Assembly (NCBI RefSeq): GCF_902459705.1 | Contig: NZ_CABPRU010000004.1 | Span: forward strand, 248,001 to 312,000 | Direction: 5' to 3' | Origin: Pandoraea terrigena | GTDB taxonomy: Bacteria > Pseudomonadota > Gammaproteobacteria > Burkholderiales > Burkholderiaceae | DNA: 64,000 bases | Shown here: positions 34,288 to 44,567 of the stretch, one piece after another | Layout of the letters: each line of letters starts with the position of its first letter | How positions within the stretch are numbered: position 1 is the first letter of the stretch | Made by a program: the position numbers and the translations under genes | The notes under the pieces: model-generated | The model's database searches: none | Told to the model about the DNA's origin: nothing | What the model saw: only the letters and a program-made list of their open reading frames with translations

Positions 34288-34466
34288 TGATCGAAAATTT
34301 TGTGGCTGAGCGTCCGAATTATTCGCTTTTGATTATTTTTATCGATGGATAGAATTTACCGCAAATGCGTGCCGTCGTTCGCGTCGCCGATGCACCGGGA
34401 AGCCTTTTCCGAAAGCCGGCGCCGGATTCGGCACTCGCTCACTCTCACATGGCATTGGAGTTCCGC

Positions 34467-34886
34467 GTGGCAACACCACTCTTTCACCTCGCCTTTCCTG
34501 TCGACGACCTCGATGCGGCCCGCCGGTTCTACGGTGACGTGTTGGGCTGTGCCGAAGGCCGCAGCTCGGATCACTGGATCGACTTTGATTTCTTCGGTCA
34601 TCAATTGGTCGCCCACCTCGCCCCGGAAGACGCCGGCAAGCGCATCACCAATCCTGTCGACGGCGACGATGTTCCCGTCCCGCATTTCGGCGTTATCCTT
34701 GACATGCCTGCATGGCACGCCTTGGCTGATCGCCTGCGTGCCGCGGGCACCCGCTTCGTGATCGAGCCGCATATCCGCTTCGCCGGGCAGGTGGGCGAAC
34801 AAGCGACGCTCTTCTTCTACGACCCGGCCGGCAACGCGCTGGAGTTCAAGGCGTTCGCGGATATGTCGCAGGTCTTCGCCAAGTAG
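34467..34886 (+). CDS. VOC-family protein (glyoxalase/dioxygenase fold)
   Basis: The 139-aa product starts with [23 protein letters not shown] and keeps likely metal ligands (His in FHLAFP, His in HFGVIL, Glu in NALEFK). VOC proteins include ring-cleavage dioxygenases and glyoxalases; which one this is cannot be told. The GTG at 34467 was chosen because GGAG lies six bases upstream; an ATG six codons earlier is the alternative. Confidence 0.85.
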   Translation: MATPLFHLAFPVDDLDAARRFYGDVLGCAEGRSSDHWIDFDFFGHQLVAHLAPEDAGKRITNPVDGDDVPVPHFGVILDMPAWHALADRLRAAGTRFVIEPHIRFAGQVGEQATLFFYDPAGNALEFKAFADMSQVFAK

Positions 34887-34995
34887 CCCTGCTGTGCTGT
34901 CGTTCGCGCGGTTGGGCGCGACGGCAGTCCAGACGCCGTCTCGTGTCGGCGCCTGTTCATTTCGTCATTGTTTCGTATCAGCCGAGAATCTTCCG

Positions 34996-35700
34996 ATGAG
35001 CCAATTCGTTATTTCGGCGCCGCCCCAGGCGTCGGTCGCCGTGGCAGGCAGCGATGCCCGTTTCCCCGTGCGCCGCGTGTTCTGCGTCGGCCGCAACTAC
35101 GCCGCGCACGCGCGCGAGATGGGCAGCAATCCGGATCGCGAGCCGCCGTTCTTCTTCATGAAGCCGGCCGACGCCGTCGTGGCCGCTGAGGGCACGCTGC
35201 CCTACCCGCCGCTCACGAGCGAACTGCATCACGAGATCGAACTGGTGGTCGCCATCGGCGCCGACGGCGAGAACGTCGATGCGGGTCAGGCGCTGTCGCT
35301 GGTGTGGGGCTATGGCGTGGGTGTCGATCTGACCCGTCGCGACCTGCAACAGCAAGCCAAGGACACGCGCCGCCCGTGGGACTGGGGCAAGGCATTCGAT
35401 GCGTCGGCACCGTGCGGCCCGCTGCACGCCGTGGCCGATGTCGGCCATCCGAAGGAAGGCCGCGTGTGGCTGGATGTGAATGGCGAGCATCGCCAGACGG
35501 GCGATCTCAACGAACTGATCTGGTCGGTGCCCGATCTGATCGCCGAAATCTCGCGCAGCGTGAAGCTCGCCGCGGGTGACCTGATCTTCACCGGCACCCC
35601 CGCCGGCGTCGGACCGCTCGAGCCCGGCGACAAGGTCAGCGCCGGGGTCGCCGGGGTGGGTGAGATCGCGTTCGCGATCGGCCAGAAGCCCGCCGCCTGA
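34996..35700 (+). CDS. Fumarylacetoacetate-hydrolase family protein (fumarylpyruvate hydrolase-like)
   Basis: The 234-aa product has the FAH catalytic signatures: VGRNYAAHAREMG, PPFFFMKPADAVV and the metal-binding HHEIELVVAIG, then TGTPAGVGPLEPGD. It resembles the short FAH proteins that hydrolyse fumarylpyruvate at the end of the gentisate pathway or decarboxylate oxaloacetate. No other gentisate gene is near, so the substrate is open. It follows the VOC gene by 109 bases. Confidence 0.88.
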   Translation: MSQFVISAPPQASVAVAGSDARFPVRRVFCVGRNYAAHAREMGSNPDREPPFFFMKPADAVVAAEGTLPYPPLTSELHHEIELVVAIGADGENVDAGQALSLVWGYGVGVDLTRRDLQQQAKDTRRPWDWGKAFDASAPCGPLHAVADVGHPKEGRVWLDVNGEHRQTGDLNELIWSVPDLIAEISRSVKLAAGDLIFTGTPAGVGPLEPGDKVSAGVAGVGEIAFAIGQKPAA

Positions 35701-36446
35701 CACGCGTCGTTCGATCGAGCCAGACGCGGCGCCCGTTCGTCTATCGAGATACGCCGGTCGAGATACGCCAGCCAGGATATCCACAGCAACTGTTGATAAC
35801 CCTATGCATAAGTGTCTCGCCGGCGGCGCAAACGCCCACCGGCATTGGGTGTCAAGTGCCTTGCCTAATTTGCTGTCACCCGTGTCGCACAGCGCGTCTC
35901 GAACGGGGCCCCGCGCCCCCGGTGCAACGTTCAGCACACCCTCCGCGCACTACCGTTCATTCCTGAAACGTTTTTCATCGGACGATGGCATGCGCCTCGC
36001 ATCAAGCGATCAACTTCCCTTTTGATTCAATGCTTTGTCGGCATTGGCACGCTTCTCGCATTATCAAGGAAGCAAACCGTCCGCCCTCGGGAAGTCTCAT
36101 CGCCAGGGTCGACCGCTTCGGGAATCACGCCATGCACGCCACATGGCCCCGGCACGCCCGATGCCTATCCCTCGCCGGGAGCGCCCCGAGCGCGGACGGA
36201 TTGCACCGATGATCGAGTCGGTTCAGACGATGGGAAATAGTCAGGGAGGGGATCATGCAAATGCGCCGCACTGGGCCTTGCGCCCTAAGCCCCTGCGTCA
36301 GGTCGCTCGCGCCTGCAAGTCCGGCCAAGTCGGCCCGCCGTCATCCGCGTGAGCGGTGTGCGAGCTGGCGGCATCGGCGGCACGACGCCGCGGGCGACCG
36401 CCGCCACGTTGCGCCCGGACGGGCATTGCGCTGAGGCCCGCCCTCG
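35701..36446. other. Long intergenic region without a recognisable gene
   Basis: About 746 bases lie between the FAA-hydrolase gene and the end of glpK. No frame on either strand looks coding. Near its start, GATATCCACAG and CTGTTGATAAC (35776-35800) form a near-perfect inverted repeat resembling two facing DnaA boxes. TCGAGATACGCC occurs twice around 35744-35770. Confidence 0.5.
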
Positions 36447-37958
36447 TCAGGGGGCCTCGCCGTCTTCCGCCCAGAACTTCGCCGCGCGCACGGCGCGTTG
36501 CCAGCCATTGACGGCCCGGTTGACGTCGCGCTCCGGCAGCTTGCGGGAAAAGCGTCGCTGTAATTCCCACTGGCGCGCCAACGTGTCGATGTTCGGCCAG
36601 AAGCCGACGGCCAGACCCGCGAGATAGGCGGCGCCGGCCGCCGTCGTCTCGATGACCTTCGGGCGCACCACATCCGCGCCCAGCAAATCCGCTTGCCATT
36701 GCATCAACAGATCGTTGGCCGCGGCGCCGCCGTCGACACGCAACTCCGACACCCGTAGCCCCGCGTCGGCCTCCATGGCACGCAGCACATCGAGCGTCTG
36801 GAACCCGATGCTGTCGAGCGCGGCGCGGGCCACGTGCGCTGCCGTCGTGCCACGCGTCACGCCGAACAGCGTGCCGCGCGCACGCGGTTGCCAGTGCGGT
36901 GCGCCCAGCCCGGCGAACGCGGGAACGAGCACGACGCCGTCGGCGTCGGGTACGCGGGTCGCGAGCGCCTCGATGTCACGTGAATGGCGAATGATGCCGA
37001 GCCCGTCGCGCAACCACTGCACGACCGCACCGCCGATGAAGATGCTGCCCTCGAGCGCATAGTCGACCCGGTCGCCGATCTTCCAGGCCACGGTCGTGAG
37101 CAGGTTGTGACGCGACGCCTGCGGCTTGTCACCGGTGTTCATCACCATGAAACACCCCGTGCCGTACGTGTTCTTCACCATGCCCGGGGAGAGGCACATC
37201 TGCCCGAAGAGCGCCGCCTGCTGATCGCCCGCGATGCCGGCAATCGGCACGGGCATCGAGAAGAGCGACGTGGTCGTGTGGCCGTACACCTCGCTCGACG
37301 AGCGCACTTCCGGCAGCAGGCTGCGCGGCACATCGAGCAGCGCGAGCAGTTCGTCGTCCCAGTCGAGCGTGTGGATGTTGAACAGCATCGTGCGCGACGC
37401 GTTCGAGACATCGGTCACATGCAATTGGCCGCCGCTCAGATGCCACACGAGCCAGCTATCCACCGTACCGAAGGCCAGGTGCCCGGCGTTGGCGGCGTCG
37501 CGCGCACCGGCCACGTTATCGAGAATCCAGCGAATCTTGCTCCCCGAAAAGTAGGCGTCGAGCCGAAGCCCGGTGCGGCTTGCGACAAGATCTTCATAGC
37601 CTTGTGCGCGCAACCCGTCGCAGAAGTCCGCCGTGCGGCGGTCCTGCCAGACGATGGCGTTGTACACCGGCTCACCCGTGCGACGATCCCATACGAGGGT
37701 CGTCTCACGCTGGTTGGTGATGCCAATGGCCGCGATGTCGCGTCCCTCGACACCGGCATGCGTGAGCGCCTCTGCGGCGACCCCCGCCTGCGTCGCCCAG
37801 ATATCGCGCGGATCGTGTTCGACCCACCCCGGATGCGGATAGATCTGACGGAATTCCTTCTGCGCGGTCGCCACGACACGGCCGTCGCGGTCGAACAGCA
37901 ACGCTCGCGAGCTGGTCGTGCCCTGATCGAACGCGAGGATGTACGCGCCCCCTGCCAT
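36447..37958 (-). CDS. glpK: Glycerol kinase
   Basis: The 503-aa FGGY-family kinase phosphorylates glycerol to glycerol 3-phosphate. Typical segments are [17 protein letters not shown] at the N-terminus, [12 protein letters not shown], and [13 protein letters not shown] near the C-terminus. AGGAG precedes the ATG at 37958. It follows glpD by 29 bases in the same operon. Confidence 0.96.
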   Translation of the reverse strand: MAGGAYILAFDQGTTSSRALLFDRDGRVVATAQKEFRQIYPHPGWVEHDPRDIWATQAGVAAEALTHAGVEGRDIAAIGITNQRETTLVWDRRTGEPVYNAIVWQDRRTADFCDGLRAQGYEDLVASRTGLRLDAYFSGSKIRWILDNVAGARDAANAGHLAFGTVDSWLVWHLSGGQLHVTDVSNASRTMLFNIHTLDWDDELLALLDVPRSLLPEVRSSSEVYGHTTTSLFSMPVPIAGIAGDQQAALFGQMCLSPGMVKNTYGTGCFMVMNTGDKPQASRHNLLTTVAWKIGDRVDYALEGSIFIGGAVVQWLRDGLGIIRHSRDIEALATRVPDADGVVLVPAFAGLGAPHWQPRARGTLFGVTRGTTAAHVARAALDSIGFQTLDVLRAMEADAGLRVSELRVDGGAAANDLLMQWQADLLGADVVRPKVIETTAAGAAYLAGLAVGFWPNIDTLARQWELQRRFSRKLPERDVNRAVNGWQRAVRAAKFWAEDGEAP

Positions 37959-37987
37959 CGCCGTTGTCTCCTGTTTTCCAGCGGATC

Positions 37988-39526
37988 TCAGGCCGCCGTC
38001 ACCGTGTGCTGGGCGAACCACTGTTGCACGCTGGCCTCGCCGTCCTTGCCGAGATGCAGACCGAGTTTGGTCCGGCGCCACAGCACGTCTTGCGCCGTGC
38101 GCGCCCATTCGTACTGCGCAAGATAGCGCAGCTCGGCCTCGTAGAGATCGCCACAGATGCGCCGGCCCAGTCCGTCGAGCGAATTCGCGCCGCCGAGCAG
38201 CACATGCGTGCGCGTGCCATACGTGCGTGCATACCGATGCGCCAGCGCTGGCGGCAGCCACGGTGTCTGCGCACGCAGCGACGTCTCGAACGCGCCGGCA
38301 TCCGGCTCGGCCATGTCCCCGCCTGGCAGCGGAGCGCCCGCCGTCCAATCACCGTGCGTGAAGCCCAGCGGGTCGCGCAAATGCGACATCGCCTCTTCCG
38401 CGAGACGACGATACGTCGTGATCTTGCCGCCGAACACCGACAGCAGCGGTGCGCACGTGCCGGGCGCATCCAGTTCCAGCGTGTAATCGCGCGTGACCGC
38501 CGACGGGTTCGAGACCTCCTCTTCCATCAGCGGACGCACGCCCGCGTATGTCCAGACGACATCGGCAGGCACGATCTGCCTCGTGAAATACTCGCTGGCA
38601 GACTTGCAGAGATAGGCGATCTCGTCGTCGTTGATCGCGACGGTCGCGGGATCGCCGTGATACTCGATGTCGGTCGTGCCGATCAGCGTGAAGTCGCGTT
38701 CGTAGGGAATCGCGAAGATGATGCGCTTGTCCGGGTTCTGGAAGATGTAGGCGTGATCGTGGTCGAACAGCTTGCGCGTGACGATGTGACTGCCTTTGAC
38801 CATGCGCACGCGATGCGTCGCATGCTGTCGCAGCACGTCGCCAAGCAATTGGCCGACCCACGGCCCGGCCGCGTTGACGATGGCACGTGCGCGCACCGTC
38901 TGGTGCTCGCCTTCGGAAGTCTCAAGCTGGGCCGTCCAAAGGCGCTCGCCGCGCTCGGCACCGGTGAGCCGCGTGCGCGTGAGAATCGTCGCGCCGCGCT
39001 CGGCCGCGTCCTGCGCATTGAGCACGACCAGACGCGCATCCTGCACCCAGCCGTCCGAATAGACGAAGCCGCGCGTCAAGTCGCGGCGCAGCGGCACGCC
39101 GGCGGGATGCCGGCGCAAATCGATACCGCGCGAGCCAGGCAGGATTTCACGCCGCGCGAGGTGGTCGTAGAGAAACAGCCCCGCGCGAATCATCCACGCC
39201 GGGCGCAGGTTCGGCATATGCGGCATCACGAAGCGCAGCGGCCACATGATGTGCGGCGCGGCGCGCAGCAGCACCTCGCGCTCCTGCAACGCCTTGCGCA
39301 CCAGACCGAACTCGTAATACTCCAGGTAGCGCAGCCCCCCGTGGATCAGCTTGGTACTGGCGGACGACGTGTGCGACGCCAGATCGTCCTGCTCGACGAG
39401 CAATACGCGCAAGCCGCGACCCGCAGCGTCGCGCGCAATGCCGGTTCCGTTGATCCCGCCCCCTACGACCAGCAGGTCGTAAGGCGGCAGCAGGTAGTCC
39501 GATGGCGATGGGGCCGGTGTCTGCAC
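37988..39526 (-). CDS. glpD: Aerobic glycerol-3-phosphate dehydrogenase
   Basis: The 512-aa flavoprotein oxidises glycerol 3-phosphate to dihydroxyacetone phosphate and feeds ubiquinone. The FAD site [20 protein letters not shown] and the family motif [17 protein letters not shown] are visible. The start is GTG at 39526 with GGGAG upstream. GlpR-like operators lie just upstream at about 39570-39606. Confidence 0.96.
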   Translation of the reverse strand: MQTPAPSPSDYLLPPYDLLVVGGGINGTGIARDAAGRGLRVLLVEQDDLASHTSSASTKLIHGGLRYLEYYEFGLVRKALQEREVLLRAAPHIMWPLRFVMPHMPNLRPAWMIRAGLFLYDHLARREILPGSRGIDLRRHPAGVPLRRDLTRGFVYSDGWVQDARLVVLNAQDAAERGATILTRTRLTGAERGERLWTAQLETSEGEHQTVRARAIVNAAGPWVGQLLGDVLRQHATHRVRMVKGSHIVTRKLFDHDHAYIFQNPDKRIIFAIPYERDFTLIGTTDIEYHGDPATVAINDDEIAYLCKSASEYFTRQIVPADVVWTYAGVRPLMEEEVSNPSAVTRDYTLELDAPGTCAPLLSVFGGKITTYRRLAEEAMSHLRDPLGFTHGDWTAGAPLPGGDMAEPDAGAFETSLRAQTPWLPPALAHRYARTYGTRTHVLLGGANSLDGLGRRICGDLYEAELRYLAQYEWARTAQDVLWRRTKLGLHLGKDGEASVQQWFAQHTVTAA

Positions 39527-39569
39527 GTCGTCACTCCCGGGGGATGTGCGTCAAATCAGGGAAAAGTTC

Positions 39570-39607
39570 GAAAATGTTCGTTTATGACTTTCGTTTACGA
39601 ACATTCA
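39570..39607. promoter_or_regulatory. GlpR-like operators in front of glpD
   Basis: AATGTTCG and CGAACATT form an inverted repeat across 17 bases, and the inner TTCG-TTTA-CGAA is a compact palindrome. Both match the E. coli GlpR half-site WATGTTCG. Repression of glpD-glpK in the absence of glycerol 3-phosphate is the likely effect. Confidence 0.7.
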
Positions 39608-39642
39608 GAGTCGAATTCTAACAGATTCGTGCAAACTATCTT

Positions 39643-39680
39643 CGAATTCGCACATTCGTTCCCAAAGATGTGCGAATTCG
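39643..39680. repeat. 13-bp perfect inverted repeat between glpR and glpD
   Basis: CGAATTCGCACAT (39643-39655) and ATGTGCGAATTCG (39668-39680) enclose 12 bases, 26 bases after the glpR stop codon. No T-run follows, so it may be an operator or a weak terminator or processing hairpin. Confidence 0.7.
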
Positions 39681-39705
39681 CGCCTTCCGGGGGCAATGGC
39701 TCGCG

Positions 39706-40530
39706 TCAGTCCGCGACGTGCACCCGCGTACCGGCCTCTGCGATCACGTCGGTCATGCCCGCGGGCACCGGGCGATCGGTAAACAGCGCATCGACCTGTG
39801 ACAGGTGCCCCAGGCGGACGAGCGCCGGGCGCCCAAACTTGCTGTGATCGGCAGCCAGGAAGACGGTACGGGAGTGCGCGATGATCGCCTCGGCCACGCG
39901 CACTTCGCGGTAGTCGAAGTCGCGCAACGTGCCGTCGGTGTCGATGGCGGAAATTCCGACGATGCCGAAATCGACTTTGAACTGACGGATGAAATCGAGC
40001 GTTGCTTCGCCCGTCACCCCTTGGTCGCGTGCGCGCACGACGCCGCCGGCAACGATGACCTCGGCGTCGGCATAGCCACTCATCATGGCCGCGACATGCA
40101 GGTTGTTGGTGATGACGCGCAACCCCCGGTGACGCGACAGCGCCCGGGCCACGGCTTCGGTCGTGGTGCCCAGATTGATGAAGAGCGACGCGTGATCGGG
40201 AATTTGTTCGGCAAGGCGCACCGCGATGCGGCGCTTTTCGTCCGCCAACTGTGTCTGGCGGGCATCGTAGGCGTCGTTCTCAGCCCCGCCCGGCAGACCG
40301 ACCCCGCCGTGGTAGCGACGCACCCACTTGCGTTCGGCCAGGAAGTTGATGTCGCGCCGGATCGTCTGCGGCGTCACCTCGAAGCGCGCGGCAAGCTCAT
40401 CGACCGTGAGAAAGCCATCGCGACGAACGGCGTCGAAAAGCGCCTGTTGGCGCGGATTCAGCGAGGCCTGCCCGGCATCGCCGGCAGTCGTTTGCCCCTC
40501 GGAGACGTCGACGGATTCGGTATGGGACAT
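39706..40530 (-). CDS. glpR: DeoR-family repressor of glycerol metabolism
   Basis: The 274-aa product has the DeoR helix-turn-helix (FLTVDELAARFEVTPQTIRRDINFL, about 39-63) and a sugar-phosphate sensor domain with NLGTTTEAVARAL. It sits upstream of glpD-glpK in the same direction, where GlpR-like operators are found. The ATG at 40530 was preferred to a TTG 12 codons upstream. Ribosome-binding site is weak. Confidence 0.92.
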   Translation of the reverse strand: MSHTESVDVSEGQTTAGDAGQASLNPRQQALFDAVRRDGFLTVDELAARFEVTPQTIRRDINFLAERKWVRRYHGGVGLPGGAENDAYDARQTQLADEKRRIAVRLAEQIPDHASLFINLGTTTEAVARALSRHRGLRVITNNLHVAAMMSGYADAEVIVAGGVVRARDQGVTGEATLDFIRQFKVDFGIVGISAIDTDGTLRDFDYREVRVAEAIIAHSRTVFLAADHSKFGRPALVRLGHLSQVDALFTDRPVPAGMTDVIAEAGTRVHVAD

Positions 40531-40583
40531 CGGCACGTACGCAGTAAAAGCCTTCGCGCGGCCCAACCGGCCACACGTTCGCC

Positions 40584-40609
40584 GTCATGATACCCCGACG
40601 GGGTATGAC
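40584..40609. terminator. Hairpin between the lipoprotein gene and glpR
   Basis: ATACCCC-GAC-GGGGTAT is a 7-bp hairpin extended by GTCA/TGAC across a small bulge, about 50 bases after the lipoprotein stop codon. It may end that transcript. Confidence 0.45.
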
Positions 40610-40660
40610 GTTACCGTGACCGCCGCATGAACGCCCGCCTTGACGCCCGACGCCGTCCCA

Positions 40661-41164
40661 TCAGAGACACCGGCGCACGGCGTCGGCGAGCGATTGGGGG
40701 CCGGTCGCGCCGAGATACAGCGAGCCTTCGCTGCCCGGCTTGTGCGGCACCAGATCGAGAATGGCAAGAACGCCGTCGTCCTTTGAGGACAGTTCAAGCG
40801 TCTGGCCCGCGCCCGCCTTCAAGCGCTGGAGGCTCGCGTGGGGCAGTTGCCGCTTCCACAGACGTGCCGTGCAGGCGCTCACGCGGGCAAAGGGCTTCTT
40901 CGACGTTCCTTGCCAGACCGCGCCGCTCTCCCGCGCGTCGGCGACCGTGTCGCGATAGGCAGGAAACGTCTCGACCTTGACGTTTTCCGGTGCAACATCG
41001 GCCACGGCGCCCACCGGCGGATCGTCATGCGCGACGACCGGCGACATCTGCGCGCACCCGGCCAGCAACACGGCGAGCGCCAAGCCCGCCGCGGCCACTG
41101 CGCCCGCCCCACGGCGCCGCGACACGCGCGACGTGCCCGAATTCCTGTCTTTGCCCCGGTTCAT
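40661..41164 (-). CDS. Predicted lipoprotein of unknown function
   Basis: The 167-aa product has a signal peptide with lipobox LLAGC (Cys near 37). The mature part is hydrophilic with three further cysteines (two near the middle, one as the penultimate residue), so a disulfide is possible. I do not recognise the family. The ATG at 41164 was chosen for the signal peptide and the purine-rich stretch upstream. Confidence 0.75.
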   Translation of the reverse strand: MNRGKDRNSGTSRVSRRRGAGAVAAAGLALAVLLAGCAQMSPVVAHDDPPVGAVADVAPENVKVETFPAYRDTVADARESGAVWQGTSKKPFARVSACTARLWKRQLPHASLQRLKAGAGQTLELSSKDDGVLAILDLVPHKPGSEGSLYLGATGPQSLADAVRRCL

Positions 41165-41688
41165 GCCCCCGCTCCACGCTCGCAAATGTGTCGCACACGC
41201 AACGTCATTCTTCTGCCGCAGCAAGCCGGGCATCGTCGTGGCGACAACTTGGTATCTGGTCCAGGCGCTCGACGGCAATGGGTCACGCGACGACATCGTC
41301 CCTGCGTGTCGCGCCACCGCTCGCGTCGTGATATTCGTTGGTTCTGCACCTGTCATGCCGGCACGCGCCCAGGCAGGCTCCGCATCGGCTCAGGCCGTGC
41401 GGCTTTCCGGGCGACGCACCGTCAGTTGGCGCTCATCTTACTCGCGTTATTCATAGCATGGCAATTCGCGCAATGCGCGCTGGCCCGAATCGCGTATATT
41501 GCTGGTTTCTGTCACACTGCGTCGCATCGTCTCGCGCCCAACCCTGTTGCGAGTCGACGTGCCACCCCGTCTACCGGGCCCAGGATAAACCGTCCGGCCG
41601 GTACGCCATAAGCGAAAACAAACAGCGGGTATGACGCGCACGTGAACCCTGCCAACCCGTATCCCTTTTTGCGACTGTCCCGATTTCC
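41165..41688. other. Intergenic region upstream of the glycerate kinase gene
   Basis: These 524 bases separate divergent genes. A TATATT element at 41494-41499 might be part of a promoter, but no matching -35 was found. No convincing coding frame. Confidence 0.45.
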
Positions 41689-42840
41689 ATGTCCAGCAAT
41701 GCGCAAGCCCCGATCATCGTCATCGCCCCCGATTCGTTCAAAGGTTCGCTGAGTGCCCCGGAAGTGGCCCGCGCCATTGCTTCCGGCATCGCACGCGTAC
41801 TGCCGCAGGCCGACCTGCGGTTGCGTCCGATGGCGGACGGCGGCGAAGGCACGCTCGACGCCCTGCTCTCCGCAGGCGGACGTCGTGTCCCGCTCTCCGT
41901 GCGTGGCGCCGGTCACGCATCGGTGATGGCCGAGTATGGCGTCATGCCCGACGGCACAGGTGTGCTGGAAAGCGCCAACGTGGTGAGCATCACCGATCCG
42001 GTCGGGATGCAGACCCCGGTGGCCGAGCGCTCGACGGTCGGCCTGGGCGAACTGCTGCGCGCACTGCTCGACACCGGCGCACGCCGGGTGCTCATCGGCC
42101 TGGGCGGCAGCAGCACGAACGACGGCGGGGCAGGCCTGCTCGTCGGCCTCGGCGCGCGCTTGCTCGACGCATCGGGCGAAGCGGTGCCGCCGGTGCCCGC
42201 CGCGCTGCATCGCGTGACGTCGATCGATCTGAACGGACTGGACGCCCGCCTGAAGGACTGCGAACTGATCGCCATGTCCGACGTGAACAATCCGCTCAAC
42301 GGCCCGCAAGGCGCCACGGCGATCTTCGGGCCGCAAAAGGGGGTGAGCAGCGCGCAGATCGAACCGCTCGACCGCGCCATCGGACATTTCGCCGAACATG
42401 CGCATCGCGCGTTCAACGCCAACCAAGCCGCCAGCCGTGCAGGCGCGGGGGCGGCAGGCGGCCTGGGTTTTGCCCTTCACCTGCTGGGCGCGAAGTTCCG
42501 TTCCGGCGCGGAAGTGGTAGCGGAGCGCGTCGGGCTGCCGCAAGCGGTGGAAGGGGCCGACTGGCTCATCACTGGCGAAGGCCGCAGCGACGGGCAGACG
42601 CTTTCCGGCAAGACCCCGATGATCGCCGCACAGATCGCCATCAAGGCCGGGGCGACGGCCTCGCTACTCTCGGGCGCCATCGATCGCAGCGCGCTCGATA
42701 GCCTGTCGCGGGTGTTCTCGGGATGTTTCTCGCTGACGTTCGGCCCCACCACGCTGGAAAAGGCGATTGCCGATGCGGCAGGGCTGCTGGCTGACAGCGC
42801 GGAACAGATGACCCGCCTGCGTTACACGCACAAGGGCTGA
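41689..42840 (+). CDS. glxK: Glycerate 2-kinase (GlxK/GarK family)
   Basis: The 383-aa product phosphorylates D-glycerate to 2-phosphoglycerate. Family motifs IAPDSFKGSLSA, MADGGEGT, LGGSSTNDGGAGLL and GEGRSDGQTLSGK are all present. It stands alone, followed by a hairpin; no glyoxylate carboligase or tartronate reductase gene is near. Confidence 0.94.
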   Translation: MSSNAQAPIIVIAPDSFKGSLSAPEVARAIASGIARVLPQADLRLRPMADGGEGTLDALLSAGGRRVPLSVRGAGHASVMAEYGVMPDGTGVLESANVVSITDPVGMQTPVAERSTVGLGELLRALLDTGARRVLIGLGGSSTNDGGAGLLVGLGARLLDASGEAVPPVPAALHRVTSIDLNGLDARLKDCELIAMSDVNNPLNGPQGATAIFGPQKGVSSAQIEPLDRAIGHFAEHAHRAFNANQAASRAGAGAAGGLGFALHLLGAKFRSGAEVVAERVGLPQAVEGADWLITGEGRSDGQTLSGKTPMIAAQIAIKAGATASLLSGAIDRSALDSLSRVFSGCFSLTFGPTTLEKAIADAAGLLADSAEQMTRLRYTHKG

Positions 42841-42856
42841 CGCCGCACGCCTGCGA

Positions 42857-42878
42857 CGGCCCGACCGCCGTCGGGCCG
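42857..42878. terminator. Hairpin between glxK and prpD
   Basis: CGGCCCGAC (42857-42865) pairs with GTCGGGCCG (42870-42878) around CGCC, between two convergent genes. No T-run. Confidence 0.55.
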
Positions 42879-42954
42879 GTTGCGCGGGCATCGATCGGTC
42901 GCCGACCATTCGACCATTCCCAGCGCCGTCGCCCACCGGGCCGCTATCCAGCCC

Positions 42955-44403
42955 TCACACCATCAAATCGATGAATTGATGCACCGGCATCGCTTCGAGT
43001 CGTTGCCGATCGAGCGCGACGTCGAGAATGCGGGCCTGCGCACGCGCCGCGAAGCGCCGCGCCAGGTTCGTCTTGAATTTCTCCACGAGCAGCGGAATCC
43101 CCTCGTCGCGACGACGCTTGTGGCCGAGCGGATATTCGACGAGCACTTCGTCGAGCATCGTCCCGTCGCTCAGGATGACGGTCAGCCCGTTGGCGATCGA
43201 TCGCTTGTCGGGATCGTGATAGTCGCGGGTGAACTGCGGATCTTCCTCGCAGACGATCTTCGCCCGTAGCGCATCGATACGAGGATCCAGCGCAACCGCC
43301 TCTTCATAGTCACCCGCCGTCAGTCGCCCGAACAGCAACGGCACTGCCACCATGTACTGGATGCAGTGATCGCGGTCCGCCGGATTGGCAAGCGGCCCCT
43401 GCTTGTCGATGATGCGAATCGCGGCCGCATGCGTGCGAATCTTCACCGACCGGATGTCCTGCGCATCGCGTCCCATCGCCGCCAACCGGCGGTGCAACGT
43501 CATGGCCGCTTCTGCCGCCGTCTGCGCGTGAAACTCCGCCGGGAATGAAATCTTGAACAGCACGTTTTCCATCACATACTCGCCATAAGGCCGCTGGAAC
43601 ACGAATGGCTTGCCTTTGAACAGCACGTCGTAGAAGCCCCACGTCGCGGCGGTGAGCACCGACGGGTAGCCCATCTCGCCCGTGCGCGCCATGAGCGCGA
43701 GCCGCACGGCCCGGCTGGTGGCGTCACCCGCCGCCCATGATTTGCGGCTGCCGGTGTTGGGCGCGTGACGATAGGTGCGCAGGCTCTGCCCGTCGACGAA
43801 CGCGAGCGAAAGCGCGTTGATCAACTCGTCACGCGAAAGCCCGAGCAGTTCGCCAACGACCGCCGTCGACGCGACCTTCACCAGCACCACATGGTCGAGT
43901 CCGACCTGATTGAATGAATTCTCCAGTGCCAGGCAGCCCTGGATCTCGTGCGCCTTGATCATCGCGGCGAGCACATGACGCATCGTCAGCGGCGGCTGTC
44001 CTTGCGCCACTGCCGTGCGCGAGAGCCAGTCGGCCGTCATGAGAATGCCGCCGAGATTGTCCGACGGATGCCCCCACTCCGCCGCGAGCCAAGTGTCGTT
44101 GAAGTCCAGCCAGCGAATCATCGCGCCCAGATTGAACGCGGCCTGCACCGGGTCGAGTTGATACGACGTGCCGGGAACCTTCGCGCCGTTCGGCACGACC
44201 GTGCCCGGCACGATGGGGCCGAGCAGCTTGGTGCACGCAGGATAGGACAGCGCCTCGAAGCCGCACCCAAGGGTGTCGATCAGACAGTGGCGAGCGGTGT
44301 CGAAGGCGAGATCGCTGCGGATCTCATAGGTGAGGACGTAGTCGACAATGTCGGTCAGAACCTTGTCGGGCGCGGGACGCACGTTCGAGATGCCTGCGGA
44401 CAT
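42955..44403 (-). CDS. prpD: 2-methylcitrate dehydratase PrpD
   Basis: The 482-aa MmgE/PrpD-family product dehydrates 2-methylcitrate in propionate breakdown. Segments such as [22 protein letters not shown] and [19 protein letters not shown] are typical. AGGAGG lies six bases before the ATG at 44403. It is the last gene of the operon, which also encodes AcnD/PrpF for the same step; a hairpin separates it from prpF. Confidence 0.94.
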   Translation of the reverse strand: MSAGISNVRPAPDKVLTDIVDYVLTYEIRSDLAFDTARHCLIDTLGCGFEALSYPACTKLLGPIVPGTVVPNGAKVPGTSYQLDPVQAAFNLGAMIRWLDFNDTWLAAEWGHPSDNLGGILMTADWLSRTAVAQGQPPLTMRHVLAAMIKAHEIQGCLALENSFNQVGLDHVVLVKVASTAVVGELLGLSRDELINALSLAFVDGQSLRTYRHAPNTGSRKSWAAGDATSRAVRLALMARTGEMGYPSVLTAATWGFYDVLFKGKPFVFQRPYGEYVMENVLFKISFPAEFHAQTAAEAAMTLHRRLAAMGRDAQDIRSVKIRTHAAAIRIIDKQGPLANPADRDHCIQYMVAVPLLFGRLTAGDYEEAVALDPRIDALRAKIVCEEDPQFTRDYHDPDKRSIANGLTVILSDGTMLDEVLVEYPLGHKRRRDEGIPLLVEKFKTNLARRFAARAQARILDVALDRQRLEAMPVHQFIDLMV

Positions 44404-44481
44404 GGGCGGCCTCCTGTGACGTTGACGAAAGCCGGCTTCCAGCCAATGCGCCAGCGACGTTCCGAGAACTCCCATGATAAG

Positions 44482-44512
44482 CGGCCGGAGAGCGTAATGC
44501 TCGCCGGCCGCC
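44482..44512. terminator. Hairpin inside the prp operon, between prpF and prpD
   Basis: GCGGCCGG-A-GAGC and GCTC-G-CCGGCCGC form a long GC-rich stem with a 5-base loop in the 164-base gap. Without a T-run it is more likely a partial terminator or an RNA stability element than a full stop. Confidence 0.45.
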
Positions 44513-44567
44513 AAATCGACCCGCCGCCCCGTCGCTACACCATCGTCGCGGGGCCGATGTCACAACG

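Noticed and set aside
41447-41641. A 64-codon frame on the minus strand upstream of glxK
   Set aside because: No ribosome-binding site, no hydrophobic or domain pattern, and arginine-rich composition.
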